A stretch of DNA of 57,864 bases from a bacterium (GTDB lineage Bacteria; Cyanobacteriota; Vampirovibrionia; Gastranaerophilales; Gastranaerophilaceae), in assembly GCA_017541465.1 (NCBI GenBank), contig JAFXYZ010000066.1, forward strand, positions 1 through 57,864, read 5' to 3'. The notes under the pieces were generated by a model, which saw only the letters and a list, made by a program, of their open reading frames with translations, made no database searches and was not told where the DNA came from. The position numbers and the translations under genes were made by a program. This document shows, piece after piece, positions 7,610 to 16,247 of this stretch (positions are counted from its first letter, which is position 1; each line of letters begins with the position of its first letter).

Positions 7610-7903
7610 TTATTCCTGTTCTTTCCCGCATTTAGTACAGTTTTCCTCTGAAATCATAAGTTTTTCGCCGCAATGAGGACAAACCTTATAATACTCTTTT
7701 TTGTCCTTAATCACTCCGTAAACTTCCTGCGCTATTTTGTCATTCTCCCGCTTTTCAATATTAAGATACACCATCAGCGAAATAATTCCGGCAATCATAA
7801 CTATAAAGGGAAGCCACTGATAAGGGGTAAAAAACGCAGCAAAACTTAAAATAACAACAGTAAACAGTAAAAAAGCAAACCCGCTAGAATTTTTCATATT
7901 CAC
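7610..7903 (-). CDS. Small membrane protein with C-terminal zinc ribbon
   Basis: This 97-residue protein has two hydrophobic helices (FAFLLFTVVILSFAAFF and LPFIVMIAGIISLMVYL) and a C-terminal zinc ribbon, CPHCGEKLMISEENCTKCG, with two CxxC knuckles. It is a paralogue of the next protein upstream in the operon (ribbon CPNCGEK...CPYCGQ). The gap to the previous gene is only 3 bases. Function is unknown. Such ribbons bind zinc and often mediate protein contacts. Confidence 0.65.
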   Translation of the reverse strand: MNMKNSSGFAFLLFTVVILSFAAFFTPYQWLPFIVMIAGIISLMVYLNIEKRENDKIAQEVYGVIKDKKEYYKVCPHCGEKLMISEENCTKCGKEQE

Positions 7904-7906
7904 CTC

Positions 7907-8191
7907 TTAACCTAACTCCTGCCCGCAATAAGGACATTTTAAATCAGTAACCTTAACCTTTTCCCCGCAATTAGGACAAACCTTGTATGACTGCCCGATT
8001 TCAGGGTTAAATTTCTCTTTTTCAGCCTTCTTTTGCTCAAGTTTTTGCAAAAATACCGTAATAAAAGTATTAACCATCCAGATTAAAACCATAATGGCGA
8101 CAAGCCACCAGAGTTTTGTCATAAGAAAAACAATGAAGGTCAAAATAATTAATGCGGTGAGACACCCTGTTATTTCAAATTTATAAAACAT
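7907..8191 (-). CDS. Small membrane protein with C-terminal zinc ribbon
   Basis: This 94-residue protein has two closely spaced hydrophobic helices (residues about 8-45), then a charged linker and a zinc ribbon (VCPNCGEKVKVTDLKCPYCGQ). Its ATG lies 11 bases inside the tsaB 3' end, which indicates translational coupling. Together with the next two genes it forms a set of small membrane proteins, two of them zinc-ribbon paralogues, carried on the bamA-tsaE-tsaB transcript. No specific function can be read from the sequence. Confidence 0.65.
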   Translation of the reverse strand: MFYKFEITGCLTALIILTFIVFLMTKLWWLVAIMVLIWMVNTFITVFLQKLEQKKAEKEKFNPEIGQSYKVCPNCGEKVKVTDLKCPYCGQELG

Positions 8192-8861
8192 TTTTCTCCT
8201 TCGGCTTTGTTATGGAGGGGGGCTGGATATAGAGCGGTTTCAGTTTTGCAAAGCTGAAATTATCCTCTTTGTTTTCCGTTAAAGTTTTATAAGTCAAATG
8301 TGATAAATATTCCCCAATTTTTTCCTGATTATTTAAATAATTAATACTCTCAATACCGGCTGTTTTCAGGTATTCCGAAATAGTTTCATCAGTAATAATA
8401 ACATCTTCAGAGTTAATAATCTCTTTTAATTCATCTCTCTCAACGAGCTGAGGCTCAACAACAGGGTTATTATCCTTATCATATCTTGCAAAATAGACTT
8501 TATTTTTTCTCGCATCCAAAATAACGGTTGAATTTTTGTCTGAAGTATTAAGTTTTGAAAGTATCTGAAGAGAAGGAACTCCGACCAGTTTTAAATCGGC
8601 TGACTGAGCGAAAACCCTCGCTATCGTTGCCGAAATTCTTATCCCCGTAAAACTCCCGGGGCCTATATTCACCCCGATAGCATCTAAATCCTGTATTTTT
8701 AAATTATGAGAGTTTAAAATTTCAACGATATTAGGAATAAGATAAACACTGTGATACCCCTCATCGGTTGTATCTATTGTGTTTGAGGTCAAAATTTTAT
8801 CATCTTCGGACAAAACAACGTAAGTTTTTGCAAAACAGGTATCAAAAGCTAAAATCTTCAT
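8181..8861 (-). CDS. tsaB: tRNA threonylcarbamoyladenosine biosynthesis protein TsaB
   Basis: The 226-residue protein starts MKILAFDTC and contains VNIGPGSFTGIRI, the diagnostic TsaB motif (GPGSFTGLRIG), followed by GVPSLQ. TsaB is a catalytically inactive ASKHA-fold partner that dimerises with TsaD. Together with TsaE it forms the complex that adds threonylcarbamoyl to A37 of ANN-decoding tRNAs. Its start overlaps the tsaE stop by 4 bases (ATGA), and the two proteins act in the same complex, which makes the assignment firm. No tsaD or tsaC is present in this window. Confidence 0.93.
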   Translation of the reverse strand: MKILAFDTCFAKTYVVLSEDDKILTSNTIDTTDEGYHSVYLIPNIVEILNSHNLKIQDLDAIGVNIGPGSFTGIRISATIARVFAQSADLKLVGVPSLQILSKLNTSDKNSTVILDARKNKVYFARYDKDNNPVVEPQLVERDELKEIINSEDVIITDETISEYLKTAGIESINYLNNQEKIGEYLSHLTYKTLTENKEDNFSFAKLKPLYIQPPSITKPKEKNVL

Positions 8862-9328
8862 TTCAAAAGCTCCTCTACCACCTTTTTATTTGTTTCTCCA
8901 AATGCTTTAAAGGTAAAAGAGCGTTTTGTTTCGCCAAGATATTCAATTTTTATCTCGATTCTGTCAAAGGGAAGTGCATCCTGCGAAAACTCCGCCCATT
9001 CAACAAGGGTAACGATTTTCCCCTGCGAATACTCCTCAAGCTCGTTGATAATAGTTTTAATCCCTTCATTTTCAAGCCTGTAGAGGTCAAAATGATAAAC
9101 AGGAAGTTTCCCCGATTTATACTCATTCAGTATCACAAAACTGGGGCTTGTAACCTTTTGTTTAACTTCAAGATGTTTGCATAAACACTTTGCAAATGCT
9201 GTTTTGCCCGCACCAATATCCCCGAAAAGGCAGATAAAAGCACCCGTATTTTCAATCAGCTTTGAAAGTCTTGAAGCAAGAAGGTCTGTTTCTTCAAGAT
9301 TTAAGCAGATGACAGGCTCACAGGACAT
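8858..9328 (-). CDS. tsaE: tRNA threonylcarbamoyladenosine biosynthesis ATPase TsaE
   Basis: This 156-residue P-loop protein has Walker A GDIGAGKT at residues 36-43, then VTSPSFVILNEY and VYHFDLYRLE, both standard TsaE motifs, and LVEWAE near the C-terminus. TsaE is the ATPase that drives turnover of the TsaBD complex in t6A synthesis. The gene ends with TGA inside the tsaB start codon. Its own start shares one base with the bamA stop (TAATG), so the three genes are translationally coupled. Confidence 0.93.
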   Translation of the reverse strand: MSCEPVICLNLEETDLLASRLSKLIENTGAFICLFGDIGAGKTAFAKCLCKHLEVKQKVTSPSFVILNEYKSGKLPVYHFDLYRLENEGIKTIINELEEYSQGKIVTLVEWAEFSQDALPFDRIEIKIEYLGETKRSFTFKAFGETNKKVVEELLK

Positions 9329-11220
9329 TAGAAGTAATCTCCGACACCAAAGCTGAAGGTACCGCTCTTGCTTGCGCCATCTCCGACAGGTGTGAACGGA
9401 ATACCATAGTCGATAGTCAACGGACCAACAGCAGGTATGAACAATTTTATACCGACACCTGCGGACAAGCCATATTCAGGTCTGTCGTAAATTTTGTTGG
9501 CAACCGTACCCTTGTAAATCTTACCTGCGTCAGCAAACATTGTGAACTTGATGTTGTCGAGGAACGGAACTTTCTTTATTCTGTCGAGGAAGAAGAACGG
9601 AGTTGTCAACTCGGCAGATGCCATCATAAATCCTTCACCTGTACCGACACCGCTCATGTTATACCCTCTGACCGTATAAGGTCCGCCCAGACGGAAGGCC
9701 ATAACCTCAGGCATATCGCCGTGGAGTTTTCCTGCCGCTCTGGCTGTTAAAGCAAACGATGACTTCTTCATTACTGGGAAGTATTTCTTTATACCTCCGG
9801 TGAGAGTTGCGTGAGTAAGTCCGAAATCGGTAACACAAACGTTTTCACTAAGTCTGATAGCCGAATAAACACCTCGTCTCGGGTTAATCGTGTTGTCTCT
9901 TGTATCATAAATCAAAGAAGGTCCGAGAGTAATAAACGTTCCGCCCTGAAGCTGTTCTGCTCTCTCTGAAATCGGAACATTATGTCTTGCAAACAGAGTT
10001 CTTGTCTGATGTTCATCACCCTCTTTAACGTTGACATATTCAACACCGAGCTTAAATGAACCCGTTAAGTTCTTATATCTCTTAAACTGACGGGCAATAA
10101 CGGCTTCACCGCCAAATCTCTGCTCAATAGCAAGCGGAATCTGATAGCTGCCGAAATCTCTCCAGAAGGCTTTAAGTAACAAAGAATTATCGCTTCCTCT
10201 GAGTCTCGGTTCAAAGAAGCTGAGTTCTGCCTGCCAGCTTGCGTGTCTAATTGTCGTATCATCAGACATCAGAACACCTGTACCTGCCATGAAGTTCAGA
10301 CCGACTCTCTGACCGTTTCCGAGGAAGTTGTTTTCAACAAACCCTGCCTGTCCGAAGAAACCTGTTGCGGTATCAATACCACCACCCAGGGATATTGTAC
10401 CCGTTCTCTGTTCTTCAAGTACGATGGTTATATCATAGAGATTTTCACCCTCATCACTCTTTTCGATTGTTCTGTTGACATCTTTAAATGCCTGAGTGGA
10501 ATATAACCTCATAAGGTCTTCTCTCAGAGTGTTGTCGTTATAAACAGAACCCGGGGTTGAGCGGATATTTCTTTCTATAACAAAATCTTTTGTCTTTTTA
10601 TTACCCTCAAATTTAATTGAGTTAATAACACCTTCTTCAACGATAAAGTTAATACAACCGTCTGGATCATCAAGCACTTCAACGACTCTGGCGAGAACGT
10701 AACCTTTAGAAGCATACAGTTCTTCCATTTCGCTGACTACATCGCTGATTTTCTGTAAATTCTGAGGCTGTCCCTGAAGCGGTTCGGTGAGTGCAAGCAA
10801 ATCGCCCGTATTAATAACGGTATTGCCGACAACTGTAAAATCCGTCATCGGGGTATTTTCTTCAACGTAAACCTTTAAAGTAACAGTCTCGGGATCGTTC
10901 GGGATAGGAACTGCCTTCATCTTTTCCGAGAAATATCCCATTTTATAAATGTCCTTGAGGTTTTGCTGTAGAGATTCCTTGCTGTAAACATCGCCAACCT
11001 TGAGATTGGTATTCTTTAAAATCTCGTCCTCACCGATAAGGTAGTTACCCTCAACGACAATCTTTGAAATCTTAGAGCTGGAGGATATATCAACGGGCTT
11101 TGCTTCTTCAACGGCAAAAGCTGGCGCGCATGACAATACAACCAATGCTGCCAACATTAAACCTTTATTGAATTTATTAACTATTCCGCTAATTGTTTCA
11201 TCCTCTGATAGACTGTTCAA
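9328..11220 (-). CDS. bamA: Outer membrane protein assembly factor BamA (Omp85)
   Basis: The 630-residue protein has a hydrophobic signal sequence ending in CAPAFA, then three POTRA-type repeats (KIVVEGNYLIGEDEI, DFTVVGNTVI, SIKFEGNKKTKDFVIE). The C-terminal beta barrel contains the VRGYNMSGVG lid-loop motif (the conserved (V/I)RG(F/Y)) and ends in Phe, the outer membrane insertion signal. It inserts beta-barrel proteins into the outer membrane. Three POTRA domains rather than five is the cyanobacterial Omp85 form. The start is uncertain: the frame opens with TTG at 11220, only a few bases from a TATAAT-like box at 11226-11231. An ATG at 11157 with AAAGG upstream would give a signal peptide without positive charge. 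The gene heads an operon with tsaE and tsaB. Confidence 0.9.
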   Translation of the reverse strand: MNSLSEDETISGIVNKFNKGLMLAALVVLSCAPAFAVEEAKPVDISSSSKISKIVVEGNYLIGEDEILKNTNLKVGDVYSKESLQQNLKDIYKMGYFSEKMKAVPIPNDPETVTLKVYVEENTPMTDFTVVGNTVINTGDLLALTEPLQGQPQNLQKISDVVSEMEELYASKGYVLARVVEVLDDPDGCINFIVEEGVINSIKFEGNKKTKDFVIERNIRSTPGSVYNDNTLREDLMRLYSTQAFKDVNRTIEKSDEGENLYDITIVLEEQRTGTISLGGGIDTATGFFGQAGFVENNFLGNGQRVGLNFMAGTGVLMSDDTTIRHASWQAELSFFEPRLRGSDNSLLLKAFWRDFGSYQIPLAIEQRFGGEAVIARQFKRYKNLTGSFKLGVEYVNVKEGDEHQTRTLFARHNVPISERAEQLQGGTFITLGPSLIYDTRDNTINPRRGVYSAIRLSENVCVTDFGLTHATLTGGIKKYFPVMKKSSFALTARAAGKLHGDMPEVMAFRLGGPYTVRGYNMSGVGTGEGFMMASAELTTPFFFLDRIKKVPFLDNIKFTMFADAGKIYKGTVANKIYDRPEYGLSAGVGIKLFIPAVGPLTIDYGIPFTPVGDGASKSGTFSFGVGDYF

Positions 11221-11268
11221 ACAAAATTATATCACACAAAAAAATAAAATGAAGTTAATTAATATTTT

Positions 11269-11274
11269 TATAAT
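11269..11274 (+). promoter_or_regulatory. Probable -10 box of the his genes
   Basis: A perfect TATAAT lies 9 bases upstream of the first ATG (11283) and 39 bases upstream of the second (11313). Transcription would start near 11281, leaving about 30 bases of leader before 11313. This favours 11313, which has AAAGG 7 bases upstream. No convincing -35 box is visible. Confidence 0.5.
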
Positions 11275-11312
11275 ATAATTAGATGAGAAAAAATGGTGTG
11301 AAAGGTCACAGA

Positions 11313-12539
11313 ATGATAGTTCCAAGTATAGATTTAATGTCCGGAAAAGCAGTTCAGCTCAGACAGGGGAAAGAAAAAGTCCTCGAAAGGGAAGATGTTA
11401 TTGAACTTGCGAAATACTATTCAAGATTCGGCGAACTTGCGGTCATAGACCTTGATGCCGCAATGTCAAAAGGGAATAATGAAGAATTAATAAAAGAAAT
11501 TTGCAAGGTTGCAAAATGCAGAGTCGGGGGCGGTATCAGAGATGAGGAAAAAGCAAGACGCATGCTCGCAAACGGGGCTTATAAAATCATCATAGGCACT
11601 GCAGCAAACGAAGAGCTGCTCTCAAAACTCCCCAAAGACAAAGTAATTATTGCGATTGACTCAAAAGGCGGCAAAATCACAACCGAAGGCTGGACTAAAG
11701 AACTTTCATCAACCCCCGAGGACTTTGTCAAAAGGTTTGAGAACTTTTGTTCAGGTTTTTTATACACCATTGTTGATAAAGAGGGCTTAATGTCGGGAAC
11801 GGACCTTGAAGCCATAAAAAGAATAAGAAATATTACAAAAAATTCACTTACGGCAGCAGGGGGCATTTCAACGATTGAAGAAATACAAACTTTAAATAAG
11901 ATGAATGTATCAACCCAGCTCGGTATGTCTATTTATACTGGCGCGGTTAAACTTGAAGATGCATTTCTCTCTGTGCTTGATTTTGAAAAGGGAGGGGGCT
12001 TAATTCCCACCGTTGTTCAGGATATGGACACAAAACAGGTGGTCATGCTCGCTTATTCAAGCAAAGAAGCCGTCAGAAAAACTCTCGAAACGGGGAAATG
12101 CACTTATTTCAGCCGTTCAAGAAACGAACTCTGGACAAAAGGTGAGACTTCGGGCAATACTCAGGAGCTCATCACCGCAAGATTTGACTGCGATTTTGAT
12201 TCTCTGTTATATAAAATTAACCAGAAAGGGAGTGCCTGCCACACAGGGCAATTCTCCTGTTTTGAGGATAAAGAATTTACGGTTAAACAGCTCGTTAATC
12301 TGCTCGAGGACAGAAAACAAAACCTTCCCGAGGGCTCTTATACAACAAAACTCTTTAAAGATGAGTTTTATTTAAAAAGAAAACTTATGGAGGAGGCATT
12401 TGAGAGTGTCAACTTTGAAGAAGGCGACGGCTTAGAGTGGGAAGCAAGCGACCTTGTTTATTTTCTTCTCACTTTCATGGTCAAACACAATGTAAGACTT
12501 GAGGATATAGTCAATAACCTCGCGTCAAGAACCAAATAG
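11313..12539 (+). CDS. Trifunctional histidine biosynthesis protein HisA-HisI-HisE
   Basis: Three enzymes are fused in 408 residues. Residues 1 to about 235 are HisA (ProFAR isomerase): MIVPSIDLMSGKAVQLRQG with the catalytic Asp, RVGGGIRD, IIGTAA, YTIVDKEGLMSGTDLE and AAGGIS. About 236-345 is HisI (phosphoribosyl-AMP cyclohydrolase): RSRNELWTKGETSGNTQ, DCDFDSLLY and GSACHTGQFSC with the zinc and catalytic residues. About 346-408 is HisE (phosphoribosyl-ATP pyrophosphohydrolase): LLEDRKQNLPEGSYT and KLMEEAFE. HisE, HisI and HisA catalyse consecutive steps (PR-ATP to PR-AMP to ProFAR to PRFAR), so one chain would channel three reactions. HisI-HisE fusions are common, but adding HisA at the front is unusual. 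The start is chosen by AAAGG before 11313; an in-frame ATG at 11283 adds ten residues. hisD follows after 8 bases. Confidence 0.88.
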   Translation: MIVPSIDLMSGKAVQLRQGKEKVLEREDVIELAKYYSRFGELAVIDLDAAMSKGNNEELIKEICKVAKCRVGGGIRDEEKARRMLANGAYKIIIGTAANEELLSKLPKDKVIIAIDSKGGKITTEGWTKELSSTPEDFVKRFENFCSGFLYTIVDKEGLMSGTDLEAIKRIRNITKNSLTAAGGISTIEEIQTLNKMNVSTQLGMSIYTGAVKLEDAFLSVLDFEKGGGLIPTVVQDMDTKQVVMLAYSSKEAVRKTLETGKCTYFSRSRNELWTKGETSGNTQELITARFDCDFDSLLYKINQKGSACHTGQFSCFEDKEFTVKQLVNLLEDRKQNLPEGSYTTKLFKDEFYLKRKLMEEAFESVNFEEGDGLEWEASDLVYFLLTFMVKHNVRLEDIVNNLASRTK

Positions 12540-12547
12540 GAAATATT

Positions 12548-13834
12548 ATGAATATATGCAATTTTGAAGATATAACAGGCATTTTTTACGGCAAAACCTC
12601 TTTTGAGGACCTGGATTCCGTCAGAGCGATAATCAACCACGTCAGAGAAAATAAGGACAAAGCCGTTATTGAATACGCAAAACAGTTTGACCACGAGAAG
12701 CTGAAGGAATTAAGGGTTTCCGAGGACGAAATCGACAGATGTTATTCGATGGTTGATAAAATCACCATTAAGGCTATGAAATATGCCATTAACAACGTTA
12801 AAGAGTTTGCAAAATGCCAGCTTTCAACCCTCAAAAATTTGGAGGTCAATATAGGCGGAAACATTTTAGGACACAGAATTATCCCGCTCGATTCGGTCGG
12901 GTGCTATGTCCCCGGGGGTAATTATCCGCTTCCGAGCAGCGCCATTATGACTATCACCCCTGCAAAAGTTGCGGGAGTAAAGAGGGTTATTGCAACTTCA
13001 CCCAAAATTCAGCCCGTAACCGTTGCTGCGATGAAGCTTGCAGGCGCTGATGAGATATACAGAGTAGGCGGAGTTCAGGCAATAGCCGCTATGGCATACG
13101 GAACGGAATCTATTAAAAAAGTTAATAAAATAGTAGGCCCCGGAAATAAGTTTGTTACGGCAGCAAAAAAGCAGGTTTACGGTGAATGCGGGATAGATTT
13201 TCTTGCAGGTCCTTCAGAGGTTATGATTATAGCTGACAGCACCGCCAATGTCGATTTTGTGGCAGCCGACATGCTCGCTCAGTGCGAACACGACAAGGAT
13301 GCAAGAGCATATCTTGTATGCTTCAGCGAAGAATTTGCAATGTCAGTTGAGAAACAGGCTCAGAAATTTTTGAAAACACTCCCCACAAAAGCAATAGCGC
13401 AAAAATCTTTTGATAATTCACTCGCAATTATTGTTAATACTTTAGAAGAAGCGGCAGAAATTGCAAACAACAAAGCGCCCGAACATCTTGAACTCTGTTT
13501 TGAGAACTCATCAAACAAGATTGATTTATTCAGAAATTATGGTTCTTTGTTTATCGGAAACTACTCTGCCGAAGTTTACGGCGATTATGTTACGGGCACA
13601 AACCATACCCTTCCTACAAATCAGGTGTCAAAATATACAGGCGGGCTGAGTGTGTTTGATTTTGTAAAGGTTCAGACCTATCAGATAGTCCACCAGGCTT
13701 CTATTTCAAAAACCGCAACAGAAGCTTCCCTTCTCGCTGCAAGAGAGGGACTTTTTGCCCACAAACTCGCAGCCGATATAAGATACCCGAACAGGCTTAA
13801 ACAGGTTTTGAAAAAGAAGAAAAGTGAAGAATAA
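12548..13834 (+). CDS. hisD: Histidinol dehydrogenase
   Basis: The 428-residue protein is full length for HisD. It shows YVPGGNYPLPSSAIMT, KIVGPGNKFV, DFLAGPSEVMIIAD, AQCEHDKDA (zinc and catalytic region) and GTNHTLPT. It oxidises L-histidinol to L-histidine in two NAD-dependent steps, the end of the pathway. It lies 8 bases after the HisA-HisI-HisE gene and clearly belongs to the same operon. The other his genes (hisG, B, C, F, H) are not in this window. Confidence 0.95.
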   Translation: MNICNFEDITGIFYGKTSFEDLDSVRAIINHVRENKDKAVIEYAKQFDHEKLKELRVSEDEIDRCYSMVDKITIKAMKYAINNVKEFAKCQLSTLKNLEVNIGGNILGHRIIPLDSVGCYVPGGNYPLPSSAIMTITPAKVAGVKRVIATSPKIQPVTVAAMKLAGADEIYRVGGVQAIAAMAYGTESIKKVNKIVGPGNKFVTAAKKQVYGECGIDFLAGPSEVMIIADSTANVDFVAADMLAQCEHDKDARAYLVCFSEEFAMSVEKQAQKFLKTLPTKAIAQKSFDNSLAIIVNTLEEAAEIANNKAPEHLELCFENSSNKIDLFRNYGSLFIGNYSAEVYGDYVTGTNHTLPTNQVSKYTGGLSVFDFVKVQTYQIVHQASISKTATEASLLAAREGLFAHKLAADIRYPNRLKQVLKKKKSEE

Positions 13835-13857
13835 AATTTTAAATCTCTTTTTTTGTT

Positions 13858-13912
13858 CGGTAGACTAAAGTCTACCCTACTGTCTGTCATGCTGAACTTG
13901 TTTCAGCATCTC
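13858..13912. repeat. Intergenic repeats: GTAGACT palindrome plus CTGAAAC palindrome
   Basis: Two adjacent elements. GTAGACTAAAGTCTAC followed by CCTAC (13860-13880) is repeated almost exactly at 52483-52505. GTCATGCTGAAC-TTG-TTTCAGCATC is a GTCATTCTGAAC-type palindrome also present inside the prepilin leader at 53311-53337. They fill the gap between hisD and the convergent rhodanese gene. Confidence 0.7.
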
Positions 13913-13932
13913 ACCAATTATGTATAAATTCT

Positions 13933-14331
13933 TTATTTATCAGAAGCACTTGTTTTAACCGTTTCAAAGTCAAACTCTTCCCAGGTTTCTATGCCACCAT
14001 CTAAGATTACGGCGGGATATTTGTGTTCAATGAGTTTTAATGCGGCATGAACGGCTCTTTTGCAGGAAGGGTTATAACAATAGACTATTGTAGGCTTGGT
14101 TTTGTCCAGCATAGACAGATTTTCTTCGATTTTATGTGGGGGAATATGCTGAGCAAACTCGATATGCCCGTCCAAATAGTCCTCATAATCTCTCACATCA
14201 ATGAGCTGAAAGGAATTCATACTCTTTTTGAGCATAACATTGAGTTCATAAGGGCTTATCAGGTATGCTGACATATTTTCAAAATAGAACTTTGCTCTCT
14301 CAAAATCATTAACAATATTTTTGTGAAACAT
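13933..14331 (-). CDS. Rhodanese-domain protein
   Basis: This 132-residue single-domain protein has the rhodanese pattern FQLIDVRDYEDYLDGHI, then VYCYNPSCKRA with the active-site loop, and ILDGGIETWEEF. Rhodanese domains carry sulfur on a loop cysteine; here the loop reads CYNPSCKR, with two Cys either of which could be catalytic. The longer N-terminus (FERAKFYFENMSAYLISPYEL) is typical of stand-alone versions. It is monocistronic and divergent from the U32 gene. The sulfur acceptor is unknown. Confidence 0.8.
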   Translation of the reverse strand: MFHKNIVNDFERAKFYFENMSAYLISPYELNVMLKKSMNSFQLIDVRDYEDYLDGHIEFAQHIPPHKIEENLSMLDKTKPTIVYCYNPSCKRAVHAALKLIEHKYPAVILDGGIETWEEFDFETVKTSASDK

Positions 14332-14433
14332 AAAATTATCCTTTTTTCTCTACAAAAAAAAGAATAATTAAAAACAGGAAAAACTTTATCCGACAGAAGA
14401 GTATATTTTCAATATTTATAGTAGAATATAATT

Positions 14434-15684
14434 ATGGGACAAGAAAAAAAACGACCTGAACTGCTTTTACCTGCAGGGAACAGGGAAAAAATGGAGTATG
14501 CAATTCAATACGGCGCTGATGCCGTATATCTTGGCATGGTCGATTTCAGCCTTCGGGCGATGAGAAAAGGCGAACTCGTTACAAAAGAAAATCTCAAAGA
14601 CTGCATTTCACTAGCCCACAAATACGGAAAAAAAGTCTATCTCACCATTAACATTTTCGCTTACAATAATGACATAGAACAGTTAATTGAAGAAGCGGAG
14701 ATTATAAAAGACTCAAAGCCTGACGCAATAATACTTTCAGACTTCGGCATCTACAGAGTTTTAAGAAAATATATGAGCGAAATTCCCGTTCACATCAGCA
14801 CTCAAACAAATATTTTAAACTATGAGGCGGTAAAATTCTGGCAGGATTTAGGGGCGCAAAGGGTTATTCTTTCAAGAGATTTATCCTTAGAGCAAATCAG
14901 GGAAATAAGAGAAAAATGCCCCGATATTGAGCTTGAAGTCTTTGTCCACGGGGCTCAGTGCGTTTCTTTTTCAGGCAGATGTTTAATCAGCGACTATATG
15001 ACAGGGGGAGAGAGAAAAGCAAACCACGGAAACTGCTCCCAGCCCTGCAGATGGTCATATAAACTACTTGAGGAAACGCGCCCTAACGAATACTACGAAA
15101 TCAACGAAAACGAAAGAGGAACACACATTTTAAGCCCCAAAGACCTTGCTTTGATTAATTATCTTCCTAAATTAATCGATATAGGAATTGATTCCTTCAA
15201 AATCGAGGGCAGGACAAAGAGTTTATACTACGTTTCAGCTGTAGCAAAAGCATACAGAAATGCTATTGATGACTATATAGAGCGGGGCGAGGTCAGAGAA
15301 GAAGAAAATTATAACGAAATAATAAAAATCGGAAACAGAGGTTATACAACGGGCTTTTATCTCAACCCGAAAGGTACTGACGGCTACAGTTATGACATCT
15401 CAAAAGGACTTGCAGGCGCAGACTTTTTATGTATTTTCCTTGAGGAAAAGGACGGAATGTATAAGGTTGAGACAAAAAATAAAATTATTTTGGGCGACGA
15501 AATCGAGGTTATCAGCCCGAAGGAAAAATTCGTTGCAAATGTAACAAAAATTATAAGCACAAAAACAGGCGAAGAAGCCGATCTTTCAAACACAAATGAT
15601 ATTTCGTGGCTCGAACTTTCGCAAAAGCCGAAGGATTACAGATTTGCACTTGCAAGAACGGTCGGAGTAAAAAATTTAAGATGA
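14434..15684 (+). CDS. U32-family peptidase-like protein (TrhP/YegQ type)
   Basis: The 416-residue protein begins RPELLLPAGNREKMEYAI and has YGADAVYLG, VHISTQTN and EVFVHGAQCVSFSGRCL. HGNCSQPCRW completes the set of conserved cysteines, and SFKIEGR follows. Characterised members (TrhP) take part in 5-hydroxyuridine formation at the wobble position of tRNA; the peptidase name is historical. The TGA stop overlaps the start of the next gene by 4 bases (ATGA), so it is co-translated with a YqeG-type phosphatase. Confidence 0.87.
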   Translation: MGQEKKRPELLLPAGNREKMEYAIQYGADAVYLGMVDFSLRAMRKGELVTKENLKDCISLAHKYGKKVYLTINIFAYNNDIEQLIEEAEIIKDSKPDAIILSDFGIYRVLRKYMSEIPVHISTQTNILNYEAVKFWQDLGAQRVILSRDLSLEQIREIREKCPDIELEVFVHGAQCVSFSGRCLISDYMTGGERKANHGNCSQPCRWSYKLLEETRPNEYYEINENERGTHILSPKDLALINYLPKLIDIGIDSFKIEGRTKSLYYVSAVAKAYRNAIDDYIERGEVREEENYNEIIKIGNRGYTTGFYLNPKGTDGYSYDISKGLAGADFLCIFLEEKDGMYKVETKNKIILGDEIEVISPKEKFVANVTKIISTKTGEEADLSNTNDISWLELSQKPKDYRFALARTVGVKNLR

Positions 15685-16163
15685 TAATAAAACCTGATTA
15701 TGATGTAGAATCACTATTTGACATTGATTTTGACGAACTGAAGTCAAAAGGAATTAAGGTTATTATGTTTGACCTTGATTCAACCGTAATGCCCTCAAAG
15801 AGCGGTCAGTTCCCTTCAGAAGTGCTTGATTTATTCAGAAAACTTGAAGAAAAAGGGTTTCTTCTTTCTATTGTGAGCAACAATCACAGGAAAGAGTATA
15901 TGGAAAAAGTGCGCTCTCAGGTTGATTTCACCGTTATTGAAAAAGCAAAAAAACCTGATACAAAAATAATTAAAAAGTTTTTATCCTCGAAAAATATCTC
16001 ACCCAAAGAAGCGGTTTTAATCGGTGACAGACCTTTAACGGATATTCTTGCGGGAAAATTTTCAGGCGCGATGACAATTCTGGTCGATTCCATAACTAAA
16101 GACAAAGAAAACAAACTCACAAGAATCGTCAGGGCAATAGAGCGAAGTGTAATAAAAAAGTAA
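15681..16163 (+). CDS. YqeG-family HAD phosphatase
   Basis: This 160-residue protein carries the HAD-IIIA core: FDLDSTVMP with the nucleophile and acid Asp pair, IVSNNHR (motif II), and KPDTKIIKKF...LIGDRPLTDILAG (motifs III and IV). It resembles the YqeG family, some of whose members dephosphorylate phosphatidylglycerophosphate. An upstream in-frame ATG at 15606 would overlap the U32 gene by 79 bases, so the ATG at 15681, which shares ATGA with the U32 stop, is preferred. Substrate is not determined by the sequence. Confidence 0.82.
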   Translation: MIIKPDYDVESLFDIDFDELKSKGIKVIMFDLDSTVMPSKSGQFPSEVLDLFRKLEEKGFLLSIVSNNHRKEYMEKVRSQVDFTVIEKAKKPDTKIIKKFLSSKNISPKEAVLIGDRPLTDILAGKFSGAMTILVDSITKDKENKLTRIVRAIERSVIKK

Positions 16164-16247
16164 CGAAATTTCCGTTAAAACTACCCAAGAAATTCTTTTT
16201 ATGGTATCATCAAAAACGTAAATTGAAACCGAAAAAAAGGAAAAATT

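Noticed and set aside
11283-11312. Start of the HisA fusion at the first ATG (11283)
   Set aside because: It lies only 9 bases from the -10 box and has no ribosome site. The ATG at 11313 has AAAGG and begins at the conserved HisA N-terminus.
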